Source: Anaerocolumna sp. AGMB13025
Lineage (GTDB): Bacteria > Bacillota > Clostridia > Lachnospirales > Lachnospiraceae
DNA: 64,000 bases
Assembly: GCF_029689925.1 (NCBI RefSeq)
Contig: NZ_CP121445.1
Location: 5,378,501 to 5,442,500, forward strand
Direction of reading: 5' to 3'
The notes under the pieces were generated by a model, which ran no database searches, was not told the DNA's origin, and saw nothing but the letters and a program-made list of their open reading frames with translations. This document shows, in pieces, positions 56,395 through 62,914 of the stretch. Each line of letters opens with the position of its first letter. The stretch's first letter is position 1. The translations under genes and the position numbers were made by a program.

Positions 56395-56618
56395 TTTGCC
56401 ACCTCCTCAATATAGATGGCTTCTGCAATTTTATTCCCAATAGCAAGCCTGGTTCCTCTTACTTTAAATACGACGGCTCCATCTGCATTCTGGTTCATCA
56501 TCTGTATTCTGGTTCCGCCAATCAAACCCAAAGCTTCCAGTCTGCGCCCAACCTGGGGATCCAGTTTTAGTTCTTTTACAATATAGCTATGTCCAATCTG
56601 CCCATCCTTAAGAGTCAT
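56391..56618 (-). CDS. feoA: Ferrous iron transport protein FeoA
   Basis: 75 residues, a single SH3-like FeoA domain (LDPQVGRRLEALGLIGGTRI and VFKVRGTRLAIGNKIAEAI). Regulatory partner of FeoB. AAAGG precedes the ATG. Promoter and Fur box lie directly upstream. Confidence 0.95.
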   Translation of the reverse strand: MTLKDGQIGHSYIVKELKLDPQVGRRLEALGLIGGTRIQMMNQNADGAVVFKVRGTRLAIGNKIAEAIYIEEVAK

Positions 56619-56644
56619 AAATGTTCACCTTTCAGCATTAATAT

Positions 56645-56659
56645 TGAGAATTATTATCA
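56645..56659 (-). promoter_or_regulatory. Fur box of the feo operon
   Basis: TGATAATAATTCTCA on the minus strand, one mismatch from the 7-1-7 Fur consensus TGATAATNATTATCA. It overlaps the start of transcription, so iron-loaded Fur would block the promoter. Confidence 0.82.
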
Positions 56660-56672
56660 TTTAATTCACCTT

Positions 56673-56701
56673 ATTATACCCCCGCTACCCCTTAATGTCA
56701 A
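56673..56701 (-). promoter_or_regulatory. Promoter of the feo operon
   Basis: Minus strand TTGACA (56696-56701), 17-base spacer, TATAAT (56673-56678); both hexamers perfect. The Fur box lies 14 bases downstream of the -10. Confidence 0.85.
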
Positions 56702-56787
56702 CTCTTGAGGAATAATGTTTTCTGGTTTTTTTAATCTATTTTTTTTAGTTTAAGCGAAAGATTAAATTCCAGTTTATAAGACTAAAT

Positions 56788-56891
56788 TCCAGGATGCGGA
56801 AGTTACTTTTACATGGCTCTAGGCTGACGCGCTGTCACGAAAGTGACATCTTCCTTAAGCGCGTCATGTGCCTCCCCCGGAGGGTTTTTAT
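56788..56891 (+). ncRNA. Candidate structured RNA with own terminator, divergent from feo
   Basis: On the plus strand TGACGCGC (56824-56831) pairs with GCGCGTCA (56859-56866) around an inner hairpin TGTCAC-GAAA-GTGACA with a GNRA tetraloop. GGAAG (~56798) could also pair with CTTCC inside the outer loop, giving a pseudoknot. A final CCTCC-CCC-GGAGG hairpin followed by GTTTTT is terminator-like. The GC content is far above its surroundings. No promoter is convincing, and it matches no riboswitch I can recognise. It may be a small RNA or a repeat element. Confidence 0.5.
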
Positions 56892-57049
56892 AGAATAGGA
56901 CGAACTTTCTAAACGATAAAAAAGCATTTAATATATCAACACTAAATGCCTCTGCTAATAACTTATTTATTTAATTCAATAATGAAAAAGATATTAAATC
57001 TAATATATCTGCTTAATAAGCTTAATTCTAAAAATGTAAGTATACATAA

Positions 57050-57898
57050 TTACTTTTTATAAACGATATTTCCTATTTTACCATCTTCCCTTAAATTATT
57101 ATTCTCAGACTTTACTTTTTTTGCAATATACCCATCCTTCATACCAGGTACTGAATATGGGATGTCATCTGATTTACCATCTAATATCAGGTCACAAATA
57201 TGTATAACTTCATCTAATATCTCCTTGGCAGAATCCTTCGGTGCATGAGAGAGATATACCTTGTCATATTCTTCTTCTCTTGTCTTGACCCTTAATAATG
57301 AATTTTTGTATTCAGCGACACCTGTAGATTCAGGTAAAAATAGCCATACGAATGGATTGCAGGAATCACCAAAGATGATGGCTCTTTGTTCCTTAATTAA
57401 AACTACTACACTCCCTTTCGTATGCCCAGGGCATTCTATTATCTCGAGTGTCAGCCCTCCAAGCTCAAACTTATCTCCGTCTGAGAGAGGCAGAAAATTC
57501 TTATGAAAAGGTTTGACCATATCCTTCTCTTGCAAATGAATTGCAAGTTCTTTGTTTGTTCCGGCTACAAAGTCTTTAATCCCCTGATACATTAGTCTAC
57601 ATTCTTCTTCGCTAAACTCCAAATTTAACAATTTAGCATCCTGTTCATTTAAATAAACCTCATTAAAATAAAAAGCTCCAGCCGAATGGTCAATATGGGC
57701 ATGGGTCAATATAACAATAATAGGAAGTTTCGTCAACTCCTCCACATATTCCTTTATATTGCCTACACCTGATCCTGTATCGATCAAAGCTGCCATTTTG
57801 CTTCCTACAATCAAATACATTAATTCATTTCCGGCTCCAGTTATTCTAATAATACCAGCTTCTATCAGTTCCCATGAAAAGAAATAGTTAAGTTCCAT
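57050..57898 (-). CDS. MBL-fold metallohydrolase
   Basis: 282 residues. THAHIDHSAGA gives the metal ligands H66, H68, D70, H71; CPGHTKGSVVV supplies the next His, FGDSCNP the bridging Asp, and LSHAP the last His. This is the glyoxalase-II/beta-lactamase fold in the broad hydrolase group with N-terminal ~65 residues of beta strands. The substrate cannot be told. The ribosome binding site is weak. It stands alone between the feo region and the accessory island. Confidence 0.88.
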   Translation of the reverse strand: MELNYFFSWELIEAGIIRITGAGNELMYLIVGSKMAALIDTGSGVGNIKEYVEELTKLPIIVILTHAHIDHSAGAFYFNEVYLNEQDAKLLNLEFSEEECRLMYQGIKDFVAGTNKELAIHLQEKDMVKPFHKNFLPLSDGDKFELGGLTLEIIECPGHTKGSVVVLIKEQRAIIFGDSCNPFVWLFLPESTGVAEYKNSLLRVKTREEEYDKVYLSHAPKDSAKEILDEVIHICDLILDGKSDDIPYSVPGMKDGYIAKKVKSENNNLREDGKIGNIVYKK

Positions 57899-58299
57899 AT
57901 CGTTTACAATCAGCCTAAACCTTATTTTTCTCTATTTAAGTGGATGTATTCCATCTTTTCTTAAGGTAAGCTAAATACTCCTCAGCATTCAATTTTTTAG
58001 ACATTAATTCATTTATTATAGTGAATTAACTTTATAAATATGATACTACTAAAAAATATAAATTACCACATATTTCTAGTTGGTAATAATACAACCGTAC
58101 CTGATTATGAACATATTTAGTATTTAGCATACTACTTGATTAAGCTATATAATTAAAATACAGATTTGCCTGTCTGTGCAAAAAGTGAGGTTAATCATCT
58201 GTACCATAAGATAGATGGCAATCAAAAACACTTAACTGTTTCTCAAAGGTTAATTATTGAAAAAGGATTGTGTTGGAATATTTTTTTGTTTATTTACCC
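57899..58299. other. Gene-free stretch with a 22-codon gene remnant
   Basis: No full gene. On the minus strand 57936-58004 reads as a 22-residue frame (MSKKLNAEEYLAYLKKRWN...) with protein-like composition but no ribosome binding site, probably the front of a lost gene. Otherwise AT-rich DNA leading to the LexA-controlled promoter at 58300. Confidence 0.35.
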
Positions 58300-58355
58300 T
58301 TGACTTCATTTTGTTTGTTTTGTATAATAGTTTTAGATACTCGAACAAATGTTCC
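58300..58355 (+). promoter_or_regulatory. SOS promoter with LexA box
   Basis: TTGACT (58300-58305), 17-base spacer, TATAAT (58323-58328), then CGAACAAATGTTCC at 58342-58355, a perfect match to the firmicute LexA consensus CGAAC-RNRY-GTTYC. The box lies just after the start site, a repressing position. Confidence 0.85.
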
Positions 58356-58378
58356 CTGTTAGTGGAGGTGGTCACCCT

Positions 58379-58693
58379 ATGTTTGATAATTCATATTCAT
58401 ATGGTTTTTCATCTGGTAATAAGCAAAACGGTATTCTTTATTCCAAATTAGAGACCTCTGTTATTGCTTCTTTTAATCCTGCCGGTAAAATTAAACCATT
58501 ATATTTTCAGTATAAGGATTTCTATGGTGATAACACTAATATTAAGATTGAACGTGTCCTCTCTTCGAAAGAAGAGACGATTGATACTCTTCCTGTAATC
58601 ACTTATTCCTGTCAGGCAAATGTTCAAAGCCGAACACTACAATGTAAACTCCGGTACCATATATCTGAGCACTACTGGGAGATTCTATATTAA
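58379..58693 (+). CDS. Small LexA-controlled protein of unknown function (104 residues)
   Basis: ATG 58379 has GGAGGTG eight bases upstream; the frame is open to 58349 but that GTT-rich start has no ribosome site. The 104-residue product begins MFDNSYSYGFSSGNK, has a central hydrophilic SKLETSVIASFNPAGKIKPLYF stretch and no signal peptide or membrane helix. I do not recognise the family. The LexA box and the phage-like small gene behind it suggest it belongs to a mobile or prophage-derived element and is induced by DNA damage. Confidence 0.65.
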   Translation: MFDNSYSYGFSSGNKQNGILYSKLETSVIASFNPAGKIKPLYFQYKDFYGDNTNIKIERVLSSKEETIDTLPVITYSCQANVQSRTLQCKLRYHISEHYWEILY

Positions 58694-58819
58694 TGTCATT
58701 ATTCCGCTCTTAATAAAAAGCTGTGCCTGCAAGTACTAAGTTTTCAAAGGGGTAGTCCTTTTACACTAAATTATCTGTGACATTGTTTTGTTTTACTATA
58801 ATGAAATGGAGGATTTATC

Positions 58820-58927
58820 TTGAATCTAAATAATTACCGGGATGAAGCAGAAGACTTCCTAAAAAAACTAGGAGTTCAAAATGAAACCTTAGATATTAAG
58901 ATATCCACATGTTTTTATTTTTCTTAA
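58820..58927 (+). pseudogene. Short LexA-unit gene or truncated phage-type gene (35 codons)
   Basis: TTG start at 58820 with GGAGG eight bases upstream and TATAAT-like sequence ahead. The product MNLNNYRDEAEDFLKKLG... is 35 residues and then stops. It resembles in flavour the N-terminus of small phage proteins with NYxxxAxxFLKK starts, so it may be the front of a truncated gene. Functional status unclear. Confidence 0.35.
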
Positions 58928-59054
58928 AAGTACATGACTTTTCCCGTTATGTTGCATATTTTCTGACCTATGCGACATGAAATGCAACACAATTTTTCTA
59001 TACAAATATACTTGCTGTACTCTCCGTATAGCACCCAAAAGCAACCCCATGCTC

Positions 59055-59578
59055 TTCCCAGATTACATTGGGTTTTCTATTGACAAATTATCTTGGTACT
59101 TATCGCAATTATTGTAATACCAGTACAATCAGCGAGTGCTGCGTCTACAAAATAAGTAAAAATAATTTAATTTTATATGTTGGTGATACATACAGTATAA
59201 AAGTCACCGGTACTACAAAGACAGTAAAATGGGTTAGTAATAATAGCTCTGTGGCTTCTGTAACAAGTAAGGGTAAAATAACAGCAAACGATATAGGCAA
59301 AACAATTATCATAGGGAAGGTTGGAAGTAAGAATTATTCTTGCAAAATAGAAGTACGGTCAAATAAGTTTACTGATCGATTGTCTGAAATTGATAATTTC
59401 ATAATTGGTACTATATGGAATAATGCTTTTTGCAATATTGACTGGTACATTTCATCTGGCACTGACTCTGTAGGGGGAAATTAGATATTGAAAAGACTCT
59501 TAAAAATCTCACTGATTCCATGAAACAACTAGATAATTATGATAAATACGAAAAAAGGAACTGCTATTAAAACAGTTC
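59055..59578 (+). pseudogene. Frameshifted secreted Ig-like (Big_2) protein
   Basis: Three frames together make one decayed gene. A signal-peptide core LIAIIVIPVQSASA (59098-59141) is read in one frame and ends in a stop soon after; a Big_2 domain (KISKNNLILYVGDTYSIKV, SNNSSVASVTSKGKITAN, about 59152-59355) is read in another and carries on to a stop at 59484; and KTLKNLTDSMKQLDNYDKYEK (59493-59560) in a third. At least two frameshifts, near 59145-59155 and 59470-59485, separate them. It is a small secreted Ig-like protein, not a fragment of the S-layer-type gene at 29158. Confidence 0.72.
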
Positions 59579-59580
59579 CT
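59551..59580 (-). terminator. Intrinsic terminator of the SOS two-gene unit
   Basis: Stem AGGAACTG (59556-59563) / CAGTTCCT (59573-59580), loop CTATTAAAA region, T run on the minus strand at 59551-59556; 12 bases past the membrane-protein stop. Confidence 0.88.
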
Positions 59581-59591
59581 AATTAATTGTT

Positions 59592-60167
59592 TTATTTTTC
59601 ATTTGTCTTTTTAATTAAATTTTTTAAGTTTGTTTCATCTTCGTTTGTAATTTCATTTTTTACTTTTTTATTTGGCGTATCATCGTCTAAAAATAATCTT
59701 AATAGCAAACTAATAAACCTATAAGCATTCGAAAGATAATATAACAACACCCAAATCCAAATAGCTGTTAGAATTATTAATCCCCAGCGCAAATAGATAT
59801 CATTTAATAGTAATAAGCATGAAAGCACATCTGCAGCCAATCCAGATATAATCGTCAGTTTCAAAGAACTTGCAAATTTCTTTTTATCAGCATTATCAAA
59901 AAAATACTGGATTAAATTAGATTTACCTTTATTTGAAATTAAGATGGTTAATAATACACCTAAAAAACTTATTATAATCGATATAAATGTTATAGTAGAT
60001 TTAAATACTTCATTGAAATTTTTACTATCATAGACCTCATAAAGTCCAAGTTTCAATAAATAATTTAATCCTGAATAGCTCAAGAAAATAATACTAGAAA
60101 TGGACGGAATACTATAATAATATTTTTTTAAGCATTTCTTTAAACCATTTCTAGCTATTTTTTTCAT
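59592..60167 (-). CDS. Four-helix membrane protein, second gene of SOS unit
   Basis: 191 residues from ATG 60167 (AAGAGG eight bases upstream; the GTG at 60176 is too close to it). The basic N-terminus KKIARNGLKKCLKKYYYS is followed by four membrane helices at about 20-40, 59-79, 102-122 and 127-152, and a charged cytosolic tail (~155-191, Asp/Glu/Lys/Asn-rich). No family recognised. It starts one base after the stop of the ~300-residue cytosolic protein, so the two are tightly coupled and probably interact. The layout, a soluble partner plus a small four-helix membrane protein, is that of RexAB and Kiwa, but no sequence similarity is claimed. Confidence 0.8.
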   Translation of the reverse strand: MKKIARNGLKKCLKKYYYSIPSISSIIFLSYSGLNYLLKLGLYEVYDSKNFNEVFKSTITFISIIISFLGVLLTILISNKGKSNLIQYFFDNADKKKFASSLKLTIISGLAADVLSCLLLLNDIYLRWGLIILTAIWIWVLLYYLSNAYRFISLLLRLFLDDDTPNKKVKNEITNEDETNLKNLIKKTNEK

Positions 60168-60168
60168 T

Positions 60169-61074
60169 CTATTCACCTCTTCTTAAGATATTTAATATTC
60201 TTGCCCTTGCTCTTTCATCATATTTTTCTGCCATTGTATCGGCCATAAATCCATATCCTAATTCTCCGCGTGCTTGGATAGGGAATGTTATTTTATCACT
60301 TTCTATATTGTTAAACAAATCAAAAACAGCAGACTTCTGATCATCTGTAAGCATAATTTTGGCAGATGATATGCAACGCTTATTTTTTATAATATCGGTT
60401 ACAGCATTATATACAGTCTCTGGATCTAATTTATTTTCTTTATTACGTCCCTGCCCCATTCCTATTTCAATATGAGCTGTTATACATTCCATCTTTTTAA
60501 ATGAGTCAACAATTTCTTCAAATTCTTCTGACTGGTCAGGTCGAAATTCCCTAATATCAGAAAACCTAACATCTATCTTTGTTGTAGCTCCTTCAAGACA
60601 TTTTTGCACATCTAACTCACTTAAAATAGGTCTAAGATAACATAAATCACTTTCAGAATTGAAGGAATTAATATAACTCTCTATAGCTGTAACGCCATAT
60701 CCTCCTCTATTACACTGAACCATAACTATATAAAGCCTAGGATCATATAATATTACTGTATTCTTACCGATATATTCGCCATCTTCTAAATCTATGTGTT
60801 CTGCCTCTTCGTCTTCGCGAACGAGATACGTGTTACTTAGTTCATCCATTCTCATAAAATTAACTGCATAATATTCTTCATTATGTACTAAGTCTATGTT
60901 TTCTACTCTTCCTTTTATACCATTTATATCCTTGATGCGATTTGATAAATCAGTGATAGCTGCAAGCTTAGCAATCCAAGTTCTAAAATCATAATTAATA
61001 TCTGTATGCTCATCATTATCCATACAACATATTTCATAATATTGATATTTTATTGTGCTCCGTTTAATTACCAT
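60169..61074 (-). CDS. LexA-controlled cytosolic protein (~300 residues), first gene of SOS unit
   Basis: 301 residues, ATG with AGGAGGG four bases upstream. No signal or membrane segment. The N-terminal half alternates strands and helices (YQYYEICCMD..., DFRTWIAKLAAI, GYIG-like DGEYIGKNTVILYDPRLYIVMVQ, IESYINSF), the C-terminal half includes DIREFRPDQSEEFEEIVDSF. It resembles a group of ~300-residue uncharacterised firmicute proteins (possibly the DUF6731 group; not verified). The promoter 61183-61211 contains a LexA box in its spacer. It is co-transcribed with a four-helix membrane protein, so a damage- or phage-triggered sensor/effector pair is possible (inference). Confidence 0.8.
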   Translation of the reverse strand: MVIKRSTIKYQYYEICCMDNDEHTDINYDFRTWIAKLAAITDLSNRIKDINGIKGRVENIDLVHNEEYYAVNFMRMDELSNTYLVREDEEAEHIDLEDGEYIGKNTVILYDPRLYIVMVQCNRGGYGVTAIESYINSFNSESDLCYLRPILSELDVQKCLEGATTKIDVRFSDIREFRPDQSEEFEEIVDSFKKMECITAHIEIGMGQGRNKENKLDPETVYNAVTDIIKNKRCISSAKIMLTDDQKSAVFDLFNNIESDKITFPIQARGELGYGFMADTMAEKYDERARARILNILRRGE

Positions 61075-61182
61075 AATACCCTCCTATTAATTATTTTACC
61101 AACATTATACAACTATATAATGTATGATTCAATAAAAAAGGGTAAAATATGACAAATAGTGAGAGGATTTGTTAATAAATAC

Positions 61183-61211
61183 ATTATACGAACATTTGTT
61201 CTTATTGTCAA
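61183..61211 (-). promoter_or_regulatory. SOS promoter with LexA box inside the spacer
   Basis: Minus strand TTGACA (61206-61211), 17-base spacer, TATAAT (61183-61188), both perfect. The spacer contains AGAACAAATGTTCG (61189-61202), a LexA box of the firmicute type, so bound LexA would cover the polymerase site completely. Confidence 0.88.
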
Positions 61212-61237
61212 TAACTTTATGATGAAATTTATTAGTT

Positions 61238-61261
61238 AAAAAAAGCACCCAGAAGGATGCT
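61238..61261 (-). terminator. Terminator of the YHYH/peptidoglycan-binding gene
   Basis: Stem AGCATCC / GGGTGCT (one G-T) with loop TTCT on the minus strand, then a T run at 61238-61244. Confidence 0.82.
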
Positions 61262-61316
61262 TGTAGTATATATTATATTTTAAATTAATGTTACACAATA
61301 TATAATATCGCCTTAG

Positions 61317-61790
61317 CTAATTAATATTGAGTGCCTTTTTTACCTTAGGACCTATTATTCCATCTTTCTTTAAACCATTGTCCTCTTGGAATTCTTTTAA
61401 CGCTGCCTTAGTTTTTTTACCAAATACACCATCAGGTGTACCACAATCATATCCCAGTGCGTTTAAAGCTTCTTGTACCTTTTGGACAACTTCAGTAGAT
61501 ATCGTGGATTTTTTTTCTTTTTTCGAACTTGATGAAGTCGAATTTTTACTTGAGTCTGTTGAATATGGACATACCCCATTATCATGTAAATGAGCTGGAT
61601 TTCCTCCACAATGATAGTGATAACTGCCTAATCCACTTTTATTTTTATTGTCCTTATGTCCCCCGCTCGAATCTGTTCTACCTGAATGCGCTTCTGCTGT
61701 TATCATATTTATGTGGTAGTCATAAATTGGAGCAAACGCAACTGTCATTATTAATAAGATTATCAAAAACTTATTAATTCTATTCTTCAA
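61317..61790 (-). CDS. Secreted YHYH and peptidoglycan-binding domain protein
   Basis: 157 residues, TTG start with AAGGAGG eight bases upstream. Signal peptide over residues ~7-33 (cleavage probably at ITAEA), a short YHYHCGGNPAHLH metal-binding-type motif at ~57-69, a Ser/Lys linker, and a C-terminal peptidoglycan-binding domain (VQEALNALGYDCGTPDGVFGKKT). Small secreted proteins of this type occur near nucleases and mobile genes; the function is unknown. Promoter at 61816-61844. Confidence 0.85.
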   Translation of the reverse strand: MKNRINKFLIILLIMTVAFAPIYDYHINMITAEAHSGRTDSSGGHKDNKNKSGLGSYHYHCGGNPAHLHDNGVCPYSTDSSKNSTSSSSKKEKKSTISTEVVQKVQEALNALGYDCGTPDGVFGKKTKAALKEFQEDNGLKKDGIIGPKVKKALNIN

Positions 61791-61815
61791 ATTATATACC
61801 TCCTTCCCTATACAA

Positions 61816-61844
61816 ATACTACCACTATTTTACATTATTTGCAA
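61816..61844 (-). promoter_or_regulatory. Promoter of the YHYH protein gene
   Basis: Minus strand TTGCAA (61839-61844), 17-base spacer, TAGTAT (61816-61821), 26 bases before the start codon. Confidence 0.65.
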
Positions 61845-61850
61845 TAACGT

Positions 61851-61882
61851 AAAAAGACACCTTACGCCTTTGTAAGATGCCT
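61851..61882 (-). terminator. Intrinsic terminator of unclear owner
   Basis: GGCATCTTAC / GTAAGGTGTC stem (one G-T) with AAAGGC loop and TTTTT on the minus strand, but the tRNA upstream already has its own terminator. It may belong to a lost gene between 61883 and 61985. Confidence 0.6.
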
Positions 61883-61984
61883 TTCTAAATGAGGGGAAGT
61901 ATAAATAATTGTCGCAAATAGCCACGAAAGAAAAACGATAAAATAACTAATATATCCTTTGAAGAGGCTATGCAATACAAAATA

Positions 61985-62011
61985 AAAAAACCCCCGAAAA
62001 TTCGGAGGTTA
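61985..62011 (-). terminator. Intrinsic terminator of tRNA-Pro
   Basis: ACCTCCGAA / TTCGGGGGT hairpin (one G-T) followed by a T run on the minus strand, six bases after the tRNA 3' end. Confidence 0.9.
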
Positions 62012-62016
62012 TATAA

Positions 62017-62091
62017 TCGAGGCGACAAGATTTGAACTTGCGACCTCTGCGTCCCTAACACAGCGCTCTAGCCAAGCTGAGCCACGCCTCG
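62017..62091 (-). tRNA. tRNA-Pro, anticodon AGG
   Basis: A full cloverleaf on the minus strand: acceptor CGAGGCG/CGCCTCG with discriminator A, D arm GCTC/GAGC, anticodon stem CTGTG/CGCAG (one T-G) with loop TTAGGGA, T arm GCAAG-TTCAAAT-CTTGT. Residues 34-36 are A, G, G, so it reads CCU proline codons, with inosine at 34 also CCC and CCA. CCA is not encoded. An A34 tRNA other than tRNA-Arg is unusual in bacteria. Confidence 0.95.
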
Positions 62092-62280
62092 ATTTGCTTT
62101 GTGAAATATTTTGTTGTTTTCACAGCAGATATATATTATAATATTTCGAGAAGAAAATCAAGCAAAATTTATAAATTTTTTAAAAAATTTCAAAAACTTA
62201 TGAAATGGGAACGAAAAATTGTTTTAAATCACCTTTATATGTAAATATATCCCGTTTTTCAGTTATTATGGAGGGTCTTT

Positions 62281-62913
62281 ATGGATATACAAAGAAATTA
62301 CCAAAAAGAAATGGATAAGCTGCTGGCAGGTTTAGAAGCAGATCATATCACGCCCAGTCTGCTGTTACATAGCTGCTGCGCTCCCTGCAGCAGTTATGTG
62401 CTTGAGTACTTAACCCAATTCTTTCATATAACCATATATTATTATAATCCCAATATATCCTTTGAAGAGGAATATCACAGACGTGTCCAGGAACAGAAAC
62501 GTCTAATCAGCAGCCTGACGGTTAAGAATCCCATTCAGTTTCGCCAGGGAATCTATGATCCAGACCGTTTTTATGAATTAGCAAAAGGACTTGAATCCTG
62601 TCCGGAGGGCGGTGAGCGTTGCTTTAAGTGCTATGAACTCCGCCTTGAAGAAACTGCCAAACTGGCTAAGGAGGAAGGGTTTGATTATTTTACCACTACG
62701 TTATCCATCAGCCCACATAAAAACGCCGGAAAGTTAAATGAAATCGGGGAACGGCTATCTAAGAAATATGATACCCCTTACCTGGGAGCTGATTTTAAGA
62801 AGAAGAACGGTTACAAACGTTCTATCGAACTTTCCAAAGAATATCAGCTCTACAGGCAGGATTACTGTGGTTGTATCTATTCTAAGGTCAATGAGACGGC
62901 TGGGAAAGATTGA
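62281..62913 (+). CDS. queH: Epoxyqueuosine reductase QueH
   Basis: 210 residues, ATG with GGAGGG seven bases upstream. LLLHSCCAPCSSYVLE at ~27-42 (C32, C33, C36), CFKCYELR, DYFTTTLSISPHKN and the late RQDYCGCIYS give the Cys set of the QueH (DUF208) family, which carries an [4Fe-4S]-adjacent metal site and does the last step of queuosine synthesis in place of QueG. Stands alone; its stop is one base from the stop of the convergent glycosidase gene. Confidence 0.95.
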   Translation: MDIQRNYQKEMDKLLAGLEADHITPSLLLHSCCAPCSSYVLEYLTQFFHITIYYYNPNISFEEEYHRRVQEQKRLISSLTVKNPIQFRQGIYDPDRFYELAKGLESCPEGGERCFKCYELRLEETAKLAKEEGFDYFTTTLSISPHKNAGKLNEIGERLSKKYDTPYLGADFKKKNGYKRSIELSKEYQLYRQDYCGCIYSKVNETAGKD

Positions 62914-62914
62914 T

